A stretch of 64,000 bases of DNA from Przewalskia tangutica (Eukaryota; Streptophyta; Magnoliopsida; Solanales; Solanaceae). Shown in pieces: positions 10,742 to 22,136 of the stretch. The position numbers were made by a program, and so were the translations under genes. The notes beneath the pieces were generated by a model, which searched no databases, had not been told where the DNA came from, and worked only from the letters and a program-made list of their open reading frames with translations. The stretch lies in the NCBI GenBank assembly GCA_029844215.1, contig CM056723.1:84250790-84314789 (forward strand), given 5' to 3'. Within the stretch, counting starts at the first letter, position 1, and every line of letters begins with the position of its first letter.

Positions 10742-10749
10742 TATAAATA
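10742..10749 (+). promoter_or_regulatory. LTR1 TATA box
   Basis: TATAAATA within GACCTATAAATACCCC. Identical boxes are at 16653-16660 in LTR2 and 22542-22549 in LTR3. Confidence 0.75.
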
Positions 10750-11845
10750 CCCCTCTAAGTTGATGAACTTATTCATCCAAAATTGTTCCAAGTCTTGAAA
10801 TCCCCCCCCCCCCCTTGTTCTTGTGGTTCTCGTCCAACCCTTGGCCGAAACCCCTCCCCCTTTGTGAGCTAGCCGAGAGCCTCCCCCTCCCCCCCTTTGT
10901 GGTGTCTAGCCGTGGGGTACCCCCCTAGCCTAGTTGTGATAGTCGAAATACACCCCCCCTTGCCTTGTTATTTTCGTATAAATACCCCCTTTTTGTGGTA
11001 TAGAAATACTCTCCTAGTATTGTTATAATGTCCAAATACCTTGGCCCAAATACCTTGTAGTATTCCCAAGGTTACACTTATACAAAATCCCAGAAAATAC
11101 TATTATACTTCCTTTAGCCACTAAACGAAATCCTAAGGAAATCTTCATTGATAGTTGAAGTAATTGAGTAGAAGTTGGTTAGAACTTCTAAGGGTTGTTT
11201 GGAGCGGGTTGGAGCGCACGGAGTAGGAGCTAAACCTTGCTCAGGATCGACATATAAACTCGGATAATTTTGGGCTTATCGAGGTAAACACTCTTGACCT
11301 TCTATTGTAATTGGATATTACATGTTGTAGGAATATATAGTTGAAGTATACTATATATAGAACTGAACATTATAATTGTGCGGCAATGTCTTGCGACTTA
11401 AGCCTGAATTTAAAAAAAAAAAGAACTGAACTGTAATTACATAGGACTGTATTACAGTAGACTTGTGTAGCATTACTGTGAGTAGAATTGTACACGTCCG
11501 GTTAGACGTGCAAACCCCCCCCTGGTTGGCTTGGTAGCCGGCCTCGATAGAGGAGGAGATTTACGCTGTTGCGGGGAGGTGCCGAATTTTCTGTAGAATA
11601 TTCTACATTGAGATCTAAGATGTTAATAGGCGCCTTGTGGCCTCTATAGGTTGAAATACTGCGTGTGGCGTGGTCTACTTGGCTTAAGGTGTAGCCGACG
11701 GTTTGAGGTACTTGGAGCGTTTTGCTATTAGTCGATAATCGTCGCGAGGTATGTGAACCTCTCCCTATCTTTTCTAGCATGATATGTGTGTAACTATGTA
11801 GTACGGTAGACGTACATGTGCTAAATGTATTTGATTGGTTTAAAA

Positions 11846-11870
11846 CATAAAGTGTTATAACGACTTTATG
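11846..11870 (+). repeat. quasi-palindrome CATAAAGT / GTTATAAC / ACTTTATG
   Basis: Outer arms CATAAAGT and ACTTTATG flank the self-complementary octamer GTTATAAC with one extra base. Equivalent copies lie at 1900-1924, 17748-17772, 23631-23655, 48936-48960 and 55013-55037. Further copies or half-copies follow 30-50 bp and about 700 bp downstream in most LTRs. Confidence 0.75.
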
Positions 11871-13149
11871 GCAAGTTGGTTATAATGACTTTATGTAGGT
11901 AAGGAAATGCTTTGTGGTTTTAAAAGGTAAGCGATTTGACTTATAAGCGACTTGTTGTGTAATAGTAAAGAATCTTGAAGTATTTCAAAAGAATGCTGAA
12001 TCATCTTTAACAGAAGAGTAATACTTGGTTTTGAAAACATAAGAGTTATACTAGCTTTATGGGAAGTTAGGTATAACGTCTTAAGAGAGAATGGTTTTAC
12101 TGATTTCTAGAAGTTAAGAGACTTAATCTTAAAAGATAAGAGACTTGACTTGATATGGATGTTAGTGTGAAACCTCATTCGTGAGTAATGAGTACCTGGT
12201 TGTAAAAGGAATAATGTTTTACTGATTCGGAAATCAGAATAAGTATCGAACAAACCACTGCAGCGCTAATAAAGGAAAATGTAATGACTAATGAAGTATT
12301 ATTAAAACCAGTAGAAACCTCCATCTGCATAGAAGCTAAGATGAGACAAAATGAGATTACATTTTCTAGATCATGGCTGCTTAATAAGATTGATTATGAA
12401 CAAGAATAACCTACTCGCCTAGGGCATATGTTACTCAATTGTTTTAAAAAGAGATTAAGACATTGAACTATGAAACTTTTCTAAAAAGAGAATTTAGTAA
12501 TTGAAATTAGGCAAACTGGAACTTTAGGGTAAAGAAAGGCATTGTGTTGTCTTAAAATGGTTTAAAACATAAAGTGTTATAACAGCCTTATGGGAAGTTG
12601 GTTATAACGACTTTATGAAAACAAAAGAAGGGTTTTTATCACTGGTTTTAATGTGGTAACTTGACTTTAAAAAGAGAAGTGTTTTGGTCTAAAAAGAAGG
12701 CATGGTATTGCCTTAATTTGGTTTTAAAAAGGATAGTATGGAAGTTGTTTTGGTTTACTTAAAAGATATAAGTCACTCTATTTTATGCTACGGGTATCGG
12801 GTGACTTTTATAAAAGGGAATGGATCTTTAAAAGGAATTTAACGTACGTAGTACTTTAGGATTAAAACCCGGACTTTGACATAAAATGAAAGTACCTTGA
12901 GTTGTGGATAACTTGCCTATGCTTGTTGTTGTGTAACATGCCTATGCTTGTTGTTGTGTAACCTGCCTATGCTTGTTGTGATAGCCTTTGTTATGCAAGA
13001 ATTGTGTTCTATATTACCGCGTCTCTCTCAATGGAGGCGGTTGACTCGTTGAGGACTTACTTGACGCGTCTGGCGGTGACGGAAAATTCCACGTATGCTC
13101 ACGATGATAGTGTTATTCCATGGACTAGCTCTCCATGAGGTTTCTTACT

Positions 13150-13370
13150 GTTCGGCCTTGGTACCTGGTGGTCGGCTTTCGCACTTGCCCCGTCTCGTGG
13201 CTGAGTCGGCCTTGGTAGCTGGTAGTTAGCCCTCGCACTTGCCCCGATCCGGGTAGTGGTGAAGTCTCGTGATACGGGCTTTGTACGGTGGTCACCGTAC
13301 TTGCCGGCCACGTGACCGCCTTGGTATCCGTAGTCGGCTCGACTTGCCAGTGTCGCCCGTGGTTTGGTTG
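13150..13370 (+). repeat. degenerate ~60-bp repeat block in LTR1
   Basis: Four units begin near 13154, 13208, 13277 and 13318, each with a GGCCTTGGTA-like start and a later GCACTTGCC-like part. The homologous blocks in LTR2 (19050-19260) and LTR3 (24905-25130) show the same four units with different indels. Confidence 0.7.
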
Positions 13371-14055
13371 TATTTTATTGTTATTACGGCTTTGGCATCG
13401 GTAGGACTTGGTGTTGGTGTACTTCTTGATGTTATCATATCATGATCACGGCGGTGAGGAAGGTATTCCACGGACATGACGATGTTGTGGCGTGAGACCC
13501 ATAATTATATTTGAGTAAATGACCGAGGCGTGAGACCACGACTTGATATAATCATTATATGTGTGTCTTGTAGTTTGGTTATCATACATGTCTCCCGCTT
13601 TATATAGACTATTATGATTTCATTTATGATTTTCTGATTCACATACTTAGTACTGTTATCGACCTCCTTCGGCTGCGTCATGCCGCAGTAGAAGTACATC
13701 GCTATCGATCCCCGCTTTTAGGATCACCTTTCGCGTATTGGGAAGCTCCGTTTCGGAGGCTTATCTTTGGTATGTTACCACGATGTCCGGTTCTTGTACA
13801 TTCGGGGTATGGCGGGCCTGTCCGTCATAGTTGTTGTAAAAATCTTAGAGTGCAGAGCTTTGTTGTAGGCGGGTTGTAAGGATTGTAACTGTTCAGACGT
13901 TTATATATATATGTTGAAAGGCAACTGTTTTGGTTGACCTGTTTATTTATAATATCTCTCATTTCATGTTCATGTTTCATTTCCGCTGATTTTCTCTGAT
14001 GTTGTATCACTAGGTGCAGGGTAGGCACGACCACGCCCGCTCGGTCGTGACAAAG

Positions 14056-14066
14056 TGGTATCGAGC
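14056..14066 (+). other. primer binding site of internal region 1
   Basis: TGGTATCGAGC, three bases inside the LTR. The initiator-Met complement is TGGTATCAGAGC, so CAG reads CG here, one of many CAG-to-CG differences in this part of the window. Confidence 0.85.
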
Positions 14067-14111
14067 GATTAGTCTCGGAAAGTGTCTACAGACCGTGTCT
14101 AGTAGAGTCTT

Positions 14112-14145
14112 GATTATCGGTGTGTTGTGCACCACATCTATAATC
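14112..14145 (+). other. leader hairpin, internal region 1
   Basis: GATTAT at the 5' side pairs with ATAATC at the 3' side. Inside, GGTG pairs with CACC, and GTGCAC spans the end of the loop and inner stem. It lies between primer site and gag start, the usual place for retroelement dimerisation or packaging signals. Confidence 0.65.
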
Positions 14146-14257
14146 AGGAGGCTGCAGGACATTTAGGGTTGGTTTCCATTCTTCTCATTCTGAGATCGTG
14201 CCTTAGAGCTGTGTAATAAGATTGGACCCCTCTGCCATACTTCGTTTTTTACCAGTT

Positions 14258-15492
14258 ATGCCTCCGCGTAAGGCAACCCGGGCCCAGAAGGGCAAGGCAG
14301 CAGAGGGAGCTGCGAGTAGAGTGGCAGAGACCACAAGACTCGAGCCTCGATCCCGCACCGGGAGCAGAGCAGATGAGTCACAAGGAGTGGGCCCAGTTAA
14401 TGGCCAGGGTTGTGGCCAGACTTGAGGATAGCTGGACACGCAGCCGAGAGCACCGATGGTTCACCCTAGATCGATAGTTCGAGGCTACGGATTTTACGAG
14501 TTGTAGGCCGCGAGTTTTATGGGTCTAGGCACGAGGATGATCCGCAGGAGTTCATCAAGCGATTCTGCCGGATCATGAGAGTGATCAAGGCATCGGAGAC
14601 CGAGTCGGTGGTCCTAGGTTCGCATCGGCTGCGTGATACCGCAGTCGACTGGTTTGATTCGTGGGAGCTGTCCCGGGGAGAGCATGCACTTCCAGCTTTA
14701 TGGGACGAGTTCTCAGAGGCCTTTCTTGCACATTTCTTGCCTCCACAGATGAGGAGGGCTCGGGCCGACAGATTTTTGGTGTTGCGGCAGAACAGGCGTA
14801 CGGTTCGGGAGTACAATGTGAGTTCGACTCATTGGCCCAAGACGTCCGCGTTGGTAGCTAGTATGGAGGATCGAGTGCACCGATATGTTACAGGGCTCGA
14901 TGATCACCTAGCCGAGAGTTGTTCGGGTGTAGCTCTTCAGCCGGGCATGGACATTGCCCGCATGCAGGCGTATGCACTTGGATGTGAGGAGCGGATAAAT
15001 CGACGGAATGACCAGGGTCAGCAGAAGAGGGTCAGAACAGCAGGGTCCTTTGGTGACTTTCGAGGCGGACCGCCTCAAGAAGAGCGATTATGCGCCTCAC
15101 GATTCAGAGTGGTCCTCCACGCCTTCGGGACCTTTGGGATATTCGAGAGCAGTCGGGGCTCCTGTGTTTCAGATTTTCAGGGGAGTAGGAGTGCTCGCCG
15201 GATGAGGTTGCCCTTGTCTCAGTGTGGCCGTTGTGGAAAACTTCATAAGGGAGAGTGTCGTACTGACTTGGGAGGTTGTTATTCTTGCGGCCAACAGGGC
15301 CATCTGGCGAGAGACTGTCCGACCAGGGGTAGCGCTGGTAGGATAGCACAGACTACTAGAGCAGTTGCGGGTTCTACACCTTCCATAGCCAGCAGATGTT
15401 CGTACAGCAGCCCCGGTGAGGTCGCGGTGGGAGTTCCCAGTTTTAGCGGTCCTTTGAACCGCCTATTTTCAGGTATATCCTTAACCCTCTAG
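14258..15492 (+). pseudogene. gag: gag of internal region 1 (frameshifted as sequenced)
   Basis: The likely start is ATG 14258 (MPPRKATRAQKGKAAEG), the same start as gag in C. The first frame stops near 14425. The main frame runs from about 14575 to TAG at 15492 with capsid segments VIKASETESVVLGSHRLRD and RDTAVDWFDSWE, then MDIARMQAYALG, and two nucleocapsid knuckles near 15220-15320: CGRCG..H...C and CYSCGQQGHLARDC (CX2CX4HX4C). Gag would form the particle and bind RNA. The frame closes with no protease behind it, so the element is gag-only. Breaks coincide with CAG/CTG motifs that vary between copies, so the true gene may be intact. The middle part (about 15070-15180) also looks frame-shifted. 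Confidence 0.88.
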
Positions 15493-16234
15493 AGTTTTGT
15501 ATGTATTGATGTTATGATGATGTGTTTAGTGTTATGTTCGGATAGCCTTGTGCAAAAATGTGATTTAGAAACCTGGTTGGTAAAAAGGGTAAGCCTGGGG
15601 GTGAAAAAGTGATGAACCTTAGAATATTATAGTTGAGACCTTAGATGTAAGGCCATCTTGAGTACAAGATTTTGCGGGGGATCTTTGTCAGAATGTGTAA
15701 GTATGCGTGGTGTAATTGTGGAAAAATTTCCTTGGGTGGTATAAATGGAAGTGGTAGCTTTCATGACCTGTATAGGTAAGATTGTTCCGGATCGAGAAAC
15801 GAGAGTCGGCGTGATGAGGCTCGGGTTGAGGGCGTGTTGCGTGTCAACCGTGGCCGGAATGAGGTGGGGTCAGATCGAGGTGGTCCCGCCAGGTGGTAGG
15901 GTCACGAGGGTGCTAGGCCCAAGTTTAGATGACCATCGTATGAGTTCGTGGATATGTTCGACCATAAGCGGGTGAAGGCCGGGAATGGCCTTAAGGAAGA
16001 ATGAGGCTAGTAGATGACCAAGTTTGGAGGTGGTGACTCCAAGGTTTTGAAAACTGAAGCAATGACTGAAGTATGGTGCGTATACTAGAAGGGTTCAAGT
16101 GTTCGAGGAGGGCACGACGAGTAAGGAAGGAAGAGAACGTGTGTTAGTTCGTGGCCAGGCGTGGCGTTGGCAACTTGTTAGAAGATCTTCATCGTAATCC
16201 GTCTTGAGAAGGAACATTCGGGACGAATGTTTCT
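15493..16234 (+). other. 3' untranslated tail of internal region 1
   Basis: No frame here resembles a known protein. It is nearly identical to 21379-22123, and its last 350 bp match positions 1-342. The segment at 15888-15960 is the block that in D and E lies between gag and the integrase remnant. Confidence 0.75.
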
Positions 16235-16247
16235 AAGGAGGGGAGAA
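16235..16247 (+). other. polypurine tract before LTR2
   Basis: AAGGAGGGGAGAA directly before TGTTATACC at 16248. Confidence 0.88.
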
Positions 16248-19200
16248 TGTTATACCCCGTATTTCCAGAGTATGTACGTGAGGGCGTACGTATTAAAATT
16301 TATGCCTTAAGGATTGGCTAGGTTCGAATTTGGGCACAAGTGCCGAAAGGAGTCGTTTTTCGACGAAACGTTTTACTAAACTTGCGAAGGGAAAATTCCG
16401 GCTATGTCATTTCTAATTTTTGCGGATTTTTCCGAGAGACGAAACATTTTGGACCAACGGGAGGGTGACAAGTGTCACCCTCACATTGGATGGAGTGGGA
16501 CGACAATTGGACGAGAAAGGTGGCATGTAGTAGGTAGGATATTTTTGTGCAAGTTGTGTGGTAGATGGATAAGGTACACATGGTTGAAATCTAGCCCTAC
16601 ACTTGCCTTACACTTGGATGAATCTTGGCCATTGGTTGGCCATTTCTTGACCTATAAATACCCCTCTAAGTTGATGAACTTATTCATCCAAAATTGTTCC
16701 AAGTCTTGAAATCCCCCCCCCCCCCCTTGTTCTTGTGGTTCTCGTCCAACCCTTGGCCGAAACCCTCCCCTTTGTGAGCTAGCGAGAGCCTCCTCCCCCT
16801 TTGTGGTGTCTAGGGTAGGGTACCCCACAGCCTAGTTGTGATAGTGAAATACACCCTTGCCTTGTTATTTTCGTATAAATACCCCCTTTTTGTGGTATAG
16901 AAATACTCTCCTAGTATTGTTATAATGTCCAAATACCTTGGCCCAAATACCTTGTAGTATTCCCAAGGTTACACTTATACAAAAGCCCAGAAAATACTAT
17001 TATACTTCCTTTAGCCACTAAACGAAACCCTAAGGAAATCTTCATTGATAGTTGAAGTAATTGAGTAGAAGTTGGTTAGAACTTCTAAGGGTTGTTTGGA
17101 GCGGGTTGGAGCGCACGGAGTAGGAGCTAAACCTTGCTCAGGATCGACATATAAACTCGGATAATTTTGGGCTTATCGAGGTAAACACTCTTGACCTTCT
17201 ATTGTAATTGGATATTACATGTTGTAGGAATATATAGTTGAAGTATACTATATATAGAACTGAACATTATAATTGTGCGGCAATGTCTTGCGACTTAAGC
17301 TTGAATTTAAAAAAAGAGAATCTGCTGTAATTACATGGGATCAGATGTATTCTGAGACTTGTGTAGCATTACTGTGAGTAGAATTGTACACGTCCGGTTA
17401 GACGTGCAATCCCCCCCCCCCCCCTGGTTTGCGTGGGAGCCGGCCTCGATAGAGGAGGAGATTTACGCTGTTGCGGGAAAGTCTTGCTTTTTTACGTAGA
17501 ATATTCTACATTGAGATCTAAGATGTTAATAGGCGCCTGGTGGCCTCTATAGGTTGAAATACTGCGTGTGGCGTGGTCTACTTGGCTTACGGTGTAGCCG
17601 GCGGTTTGAGGTACTTGGAGCGTTTTGCTGTTAGTCGATAATCGTCGCGAGGTATGTGAACCTCTTCCTATCTTTTCTAGCATGATATGTGTGTAACTAT
17701 GTAGTACGGTGAGCGTCATGTGCTAAATGTATTTGATTGGTTTAAAACATAAAGTGTTATAACAACTTTATGGCAAGTTAGTTATAATGACTTTATGTAG
17801 GTAAGGAAATGCTTTGTGGTTTTAAAAGGTAATCGATTTGACTTATAAGCGACTTGTTGTGTAATAGTAAAGAATCTTGAAGTATTTCAAAAGAATCTGA
17901 ATCATCTTTATGAAGAGTAATACTTGGTTTTGAAAACATAAGAGTTATACTAGCTTTATGAGAAGTTAGGTATAACGTCTTAAGAGAATGGTTTCTTGAT
18001 TTCTAGAAGTTAAGAGACTTAATCTTAAAAGATAAGAGACTTGACTTGATATGGATGTTAGTGTGAAACCTCATTCGTGAGTAATGCGTACCTGGTTGTA
18101 AAAGGAATAATGTTTTACTGATTCGGAAATCAGAATAAGTATCGAACAAACCACTGCAGCGCTAATAAAGGAAAATGTAATGACTAATGAAGTATTATTA
18201 AAACCAGTAGAAACCTCCATCTGCATAGAAGCTAAGATGAGACAAAATGAGATTACATTTTCTAGATCATGGCTGCTTAATAAGATTGATTATGAACAAG
18301 AATAACCTACTCGCCTAGGGCATATGTTACTCAATTGTTTTAAAAAGAGATTAAGACATTGAACTATGAAACTTTTCTAAAAAGAGACTGGCGTAATTGA
18401 AATTAGGCAAACTGGAACTTTAGGGTAAAGAAAGGCATTGTGTTGTCTTAAAATGGTTTAAAACATAAAGTGTTATAACAGCCTTATGGGAAGTTGGTTA
18501 TAACGACTTTATGAAAACAAAAGAAGGGTTTTTATCACTGGTTTTAATGTGGTAACTTGACTTTAAAAAGAGAAGTGTTTTGGTCTAAAAAGAAGGCATG
18601 GTATTGCCTTAATTTGGTTTTAAAAAAGGATAGTATGGAAGTTGTTTTGGTTTACTTAAAAGATATAAGTCACTCTATTTTATGCTACGTATCGGGTGAC
18701 TTTTATAAAGGAATGGATCTTTAAAAGGAATTTAACGTACGTAGTACTTTAGGATTAAAACCCGGACTTTGACATAAAATGAAAGTACCTTGAGTTGTGG
18801 ATAACTTGCCTATGCTTGTTGTTGTGTAACTTGCCTATGCTTGTTGTTGTGTAACCTGCCTATGCTTGTTGTGATAGCCTTTGTTATGCAAGAATTGTGT
18901 TCTATATTACCGCGTCTCTCAATGGAGGGCCGGTTGACTCGTTGAGGACTTACTTGGACGTACCGGCAGTGACGGAAAATTCCACGGGTATGCTCCTGAT
19001 GATAGTGTTATTCCATGGACTAGCTCTCCATGAGGTTTCTTACTGTTCGGCCTTGGTACCCGGTGGTCGGCTTCGTACTTGCCGTCTCGTGCTGCCGGCC
19101 TTGGTACACGGTAGTTAGCCCTCGCACTTGCCCGTTCGGTGTAATGGCGAAGTCTCGTGATCTGACCTTGGTACGGTGGTCGACCACCGTACTTGCCGTC

Positions 19201-19966
19201 GGCTCGTGGCCGGCCTTGGTATCTGGTAGTCGGCTCGCGCACTTGCCGTGTCGCCTTCGTGGTTTGGTTGTATTGTATTGTTATTACGGCTTTGGCATCG
19301 TGTAGGACTTGGTGTTGGTGTATTCTTGATGTTATCATATCATGCTGCCGGTGAGGAAGGTATTCCACGGACATGGCGATGTTGTGGCGTGAGACCCATA
19401 ATTATATTTGAGTAAATGACCGGAGGCGTGAGACCACGACTTGATATAAGCGTTATATGTGTGTCTTGTAGTTTGGTTATCATACATGTCTCTGCTTTAT
19501 ATAGACTATTATGATTTCATTTACGTATTCTGATTTCACATACTTAGTACTGTTGTCGACCTCCTGGCCAGTGCGTTCATGCCGCAGGTAGAAGTACATC
19601 GGCTATCGATCCCCGCTTTTAGGATCACCTTTCAGCGTATTGGGAAGCTCCGTTCCTTCGGAGGCTTATCTTTGGTATGTTACCCTGATGTCTGTCGGTT
19701 CTTGTACATTCAGGGGTATGGCGGGGCCCTGTCCCGTCATAGTTGTTGTAAAAATCTTAAGTGCATGCCTTTGTTGTGGGCAGGGTTGTAAGGATTGTAA
19801 CTGTTCAGACGTTTATATATATATGTTGAAAGGCAACTGTTTTGGTTGACCTGTTTATTTATAATATCTCTCATTTCATGTTCATGTTTCATTTCCGCTG
19901 ATTTTCTCTGATGTTGTATCACTAGGGTGCCCGGGGTAAGGCACGATCACGCGAACGGTCGTGACA
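16248..19966 (+). repeat. LTR2 of tandem array (3.72 kb)
   Basis: Middle LTR, acting as 3' LTR of internal region 1 and 5' LTR of internal region 2. It has no target duplication at either edge, as expected for a shared LTR. Layout equals LTR1: dyad 16462-16481, TATA 16653-16660, C run near 16709-16725, quasi-palindrome 17748-17772, repeat block 19050-19260. Confidence 0.95.
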
Positions 19967-19969
19967 AAG

Positions 19970-19980
19970 TGGTATCGAGC
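19970..19980 (+). other. primer binding site of internal region 2
   Basis: TGGTATCGAGC, with the same CAG-to-CG difference from the tRNA complement as in region 1. Confidence 0.85.
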
Positions 19981-20026
19981 GATTAGTCCTCGGAAAGTGT
20001 CTACGAGCCGTGTCTAGTAGAGTCTT

Positions 20027-20060
20027 GATTATCGGTGTGTTGTGCACCACATCTATAATC
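20027..20060 (+). other. leader hairpin, internal region 2
   Basis: Identical over its 34 bases to the hairpin at 14112-14145. Confidence 0.65.
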
Positions 20061-20166
20061 GAGGTCGAGGAGGACATTTAGGGTTAGTTTCCATTCTTCT
20101 CATTACGAGATCGTGCCTTAGAGTGTAATAAGATTGGACCCTCCGACATACGCCGTTTTTACGATT

Positions 20167-21378
20167 ATGCCTCGCGTAAGCAACCCGGGCCCGAGAAGGG
20201 CAAGCGGCGAAGGAGGCTGCGAGTAGAAGCGTGGCGAGACCACGATACACGAGCCTCGATCCGCTGATGCAGGCGAGAGAGATGAGTCACGAGTGGGCGA
20301 TTAATGGCGGGGTTGTGGCGAACTTGAGATAAGGCTGAACCAGCCGATTCGATGCACCGATGGTTCACCCTAGATCAGATAGTTCGAGGCTTCGGGATTT
20401 TCTGAGTTTTAGGCCGCCAGAGTTTTATGGGTCTAGGACTGAGGATGATCCGCAGGAGTTCATCAAGCGATTCTGACGGATCATGAGTGATCAAGGCATC
20501 GGAGACCGAGTCGGTGGTCCTAGGTTCGCATCGGCTGCGTGATACCGTGATCGGTGGTTTGATTCGTGGGAGCTGTCGGGAGAGCATGCACTTCGGCTTT
20601 ATGGGACGAGTTCTCGAGGCCTTTCTTGCACATTTCTTGCCTCCACAGATGAGGAGGGCTCGGGCAAACAGATTTTTGGTGTTGCGGCAGAACGGGCGTA
20701 CGGTTCGGGAGTACAATGTGGAGTTCGACTCATTGGCCCGGTACGTCCCCGCGTTGGTAGCTAGTATGGAGGATCGAGTGCACCGATATGTTCTGAGGCT
20801 CGATGATCACCTGGCCGAGTTGTTGGTGTAGCTCTTCACCGGGCATGGACATTGCCGCATCAGCGTATGCACTTGGATGTGAGCGGATAAATAGACGGAA
20901 TGACCGAGTGGCGAGAAGAGGTCGAACAGCGAGGTCCTTTGGTGACTTTCGAGGCGGACCGCCTCGGCGAGCGATTATGCGCCTCCACCGATTGAGTGGT
21001 CCTCCGACGCCGGGACCTTTGGGATATTCAGGAGCAGGTCAGGGCTCCCAGGTTTCAGATTTTCAGGGGAGTAGGAGTGCTCGCCGGATGAGGTTGCCCT
21101 TGTCTCAGTGTGGCCGTTGTGGAAAACTTCATAAGGTAGAGTGTCGTACTGACTTGGGAGGTTGTTATTCTTGCGGCCAACAGGGCCATCTGGCGAGACT
21201 GTCAGGCCGAGTAGCGCTGGTAGGATAGCACTGCACTTAGCGATTGCGGGTTCTACACCTTCCATAGCCAGGCAGGATGTTCGTACACCGGCAGGCCCCG
21301 GTAGAGGTCGCGGTGGGAGTTCCCAGTTTTAGCGGTCCTTTGAACCGCCTATTTTCAGGTATATCCTTAACCCTCTAG
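20167..21378 (+). pseudogene. gag: gag of internal region 2 (heavily frameshifted as sequenced)
   Basis: Start ATG 20167 corresponds to 14258, but the next codons differ by indels. Recognisable pieces are DTVIGGLIRGSCRESM (broken capsid, near 20540), FLAHFLPPQMRRARANRFLV (20620-20680), EYNVEFDSLARYVPALVAS (20710-20770) and the knuckles CGRCGKLH...C and CYSCGQQGHLAR (21110-21195). The last Cys of the second knuckle is disturbed by a small deletion. The stop corresponds to TAG at 21376. Many indels versus the first copy replace CAG by CG or GCG, so much of the decay may be sequence error. No protease or RT follows. Confidence 0.85.
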
Positions 21379-22123
21379 AGTTTTGTATGTATTGATGTTA
21401 TGATGATGTGTTTAGTGTTATGTTCGGATAGCCTTGTGCAAAAATGTGATTTAGAAACCTGGTTGGTAAAAAGGGTAAGCCTGGGGGTGAGAAAGTGATG
21501 AACCTTAGAATATTACAGTTGAGACCTTAGATGTAAGGCCATCTTGAGTACAAGATTTTGCGGGGGATCTTTGTCAGAATGTGTAAGTATGCGTGGTGTA
21601 ATTGTGGAAAAATTTCCTTGGGTGGTATAAATGGAAGTGGTAGCTTTCATGACCTGTATAGGTAAGATTGTTCCGGATCGAGAAACGAGAGAGTCGGCGT
21701 GACAGAGGCTCGGGTTGAGGACGTGTTGCGTGTCAACCCGTAGCCCGGAATGAGGTGGGGTCAGATCGAGGTGGTCCCGCCAGGTGGTAGGGTCACGAGG
21801 GTGCTAGGCCCAAGTTTAGATGACCATCGTATGAGTTCGTGGATATGTTCGACCATAAGCGGGTGAAGGCCGGGAATGGCCTTAAGGAAGAATGAGGCTA
21901 GTAGATGACCAAGTTTGGAGGTGGTGACTCCAAGGTTTTGAAAACTGAAGCAATGACTGAAGTATGGTGCGTATACTAGAAGGGTTCAAGTGTTCGAGGA
22001 GGGCACGACGAGTAAGGAAGGAAGATAACGTGTGTTAGTTCGTGGCGGGCGTGGCGTTGGCAACTTGTTAGAAGATCTTCATCGTGTCCGTCTTGAGAAG
22101 GAACATTCGGGACGAATGTTTCT

Positions 22124-22136
22124 AAGGAGGGGAGAA
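22124..22136 (+). other. polypurine tract before LTR3
   Basis: AAGGAGGGGAGAA directly before TGTTATACC at 22137. Confidence 0.88.

Larger units (their letters stand above)
10337..14052 (+). repeat. LTR1 of tandem array (3.72 kb)
   Basis: Starts TGTTATACCCCG and ends TCGTGACA, followed by a primer site. Its first 460 bp differ from LTR2 at about one base in the stretch I compared. It holds a U3 dyad (10551-10570), TATA box (10742-10749), long C runs (10800-10815), quasi-palindromes (11846-11870 and about 12565-12617) and a degenerate repeat built on GGCCTTGGTA...CGCACTTGCC (13150-13370). Confidence 0.95.
14053..16247 (+). mobile_element. internal region 1 of tandem array
   Basis: 2.2 kb from primer site to purine tract: leader (14067-14257), gag (14258-15492) and a 3' untranslated stretch (15493-16234). 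The last part carries TCCTTAACCCTCTAGAG and, near 15888-15960, the block shared with element 0, D, E and B. No pol domain is present in any frame. Confidence 0.92.
19967..22136 (+). mobile_element. internal region 2 of tandem array
   Basis: Same content as internal region 1: primer site (19970-19980), leader hairpin (20027-20060), gag, 3' tail, purine tract (22124-22136). It is colinear with region 1 over the whole length, with differences concentrated at CAG/CTG/CCAG motifs in the gag part. Confidence 0.92.

Noticed and set aside
10493..10798. A 101-codon frame (MSFLIFADFSERRN...) repeated at 10493, 16404 and 22293 with one amino-acid difference.
   Set aside because: It spans U3 and the TATA box, so it would not be on the normal transcript. 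It is conserved only because the three LTRs are near-identical, and it is broken in element 0 and E. No family resemblance.
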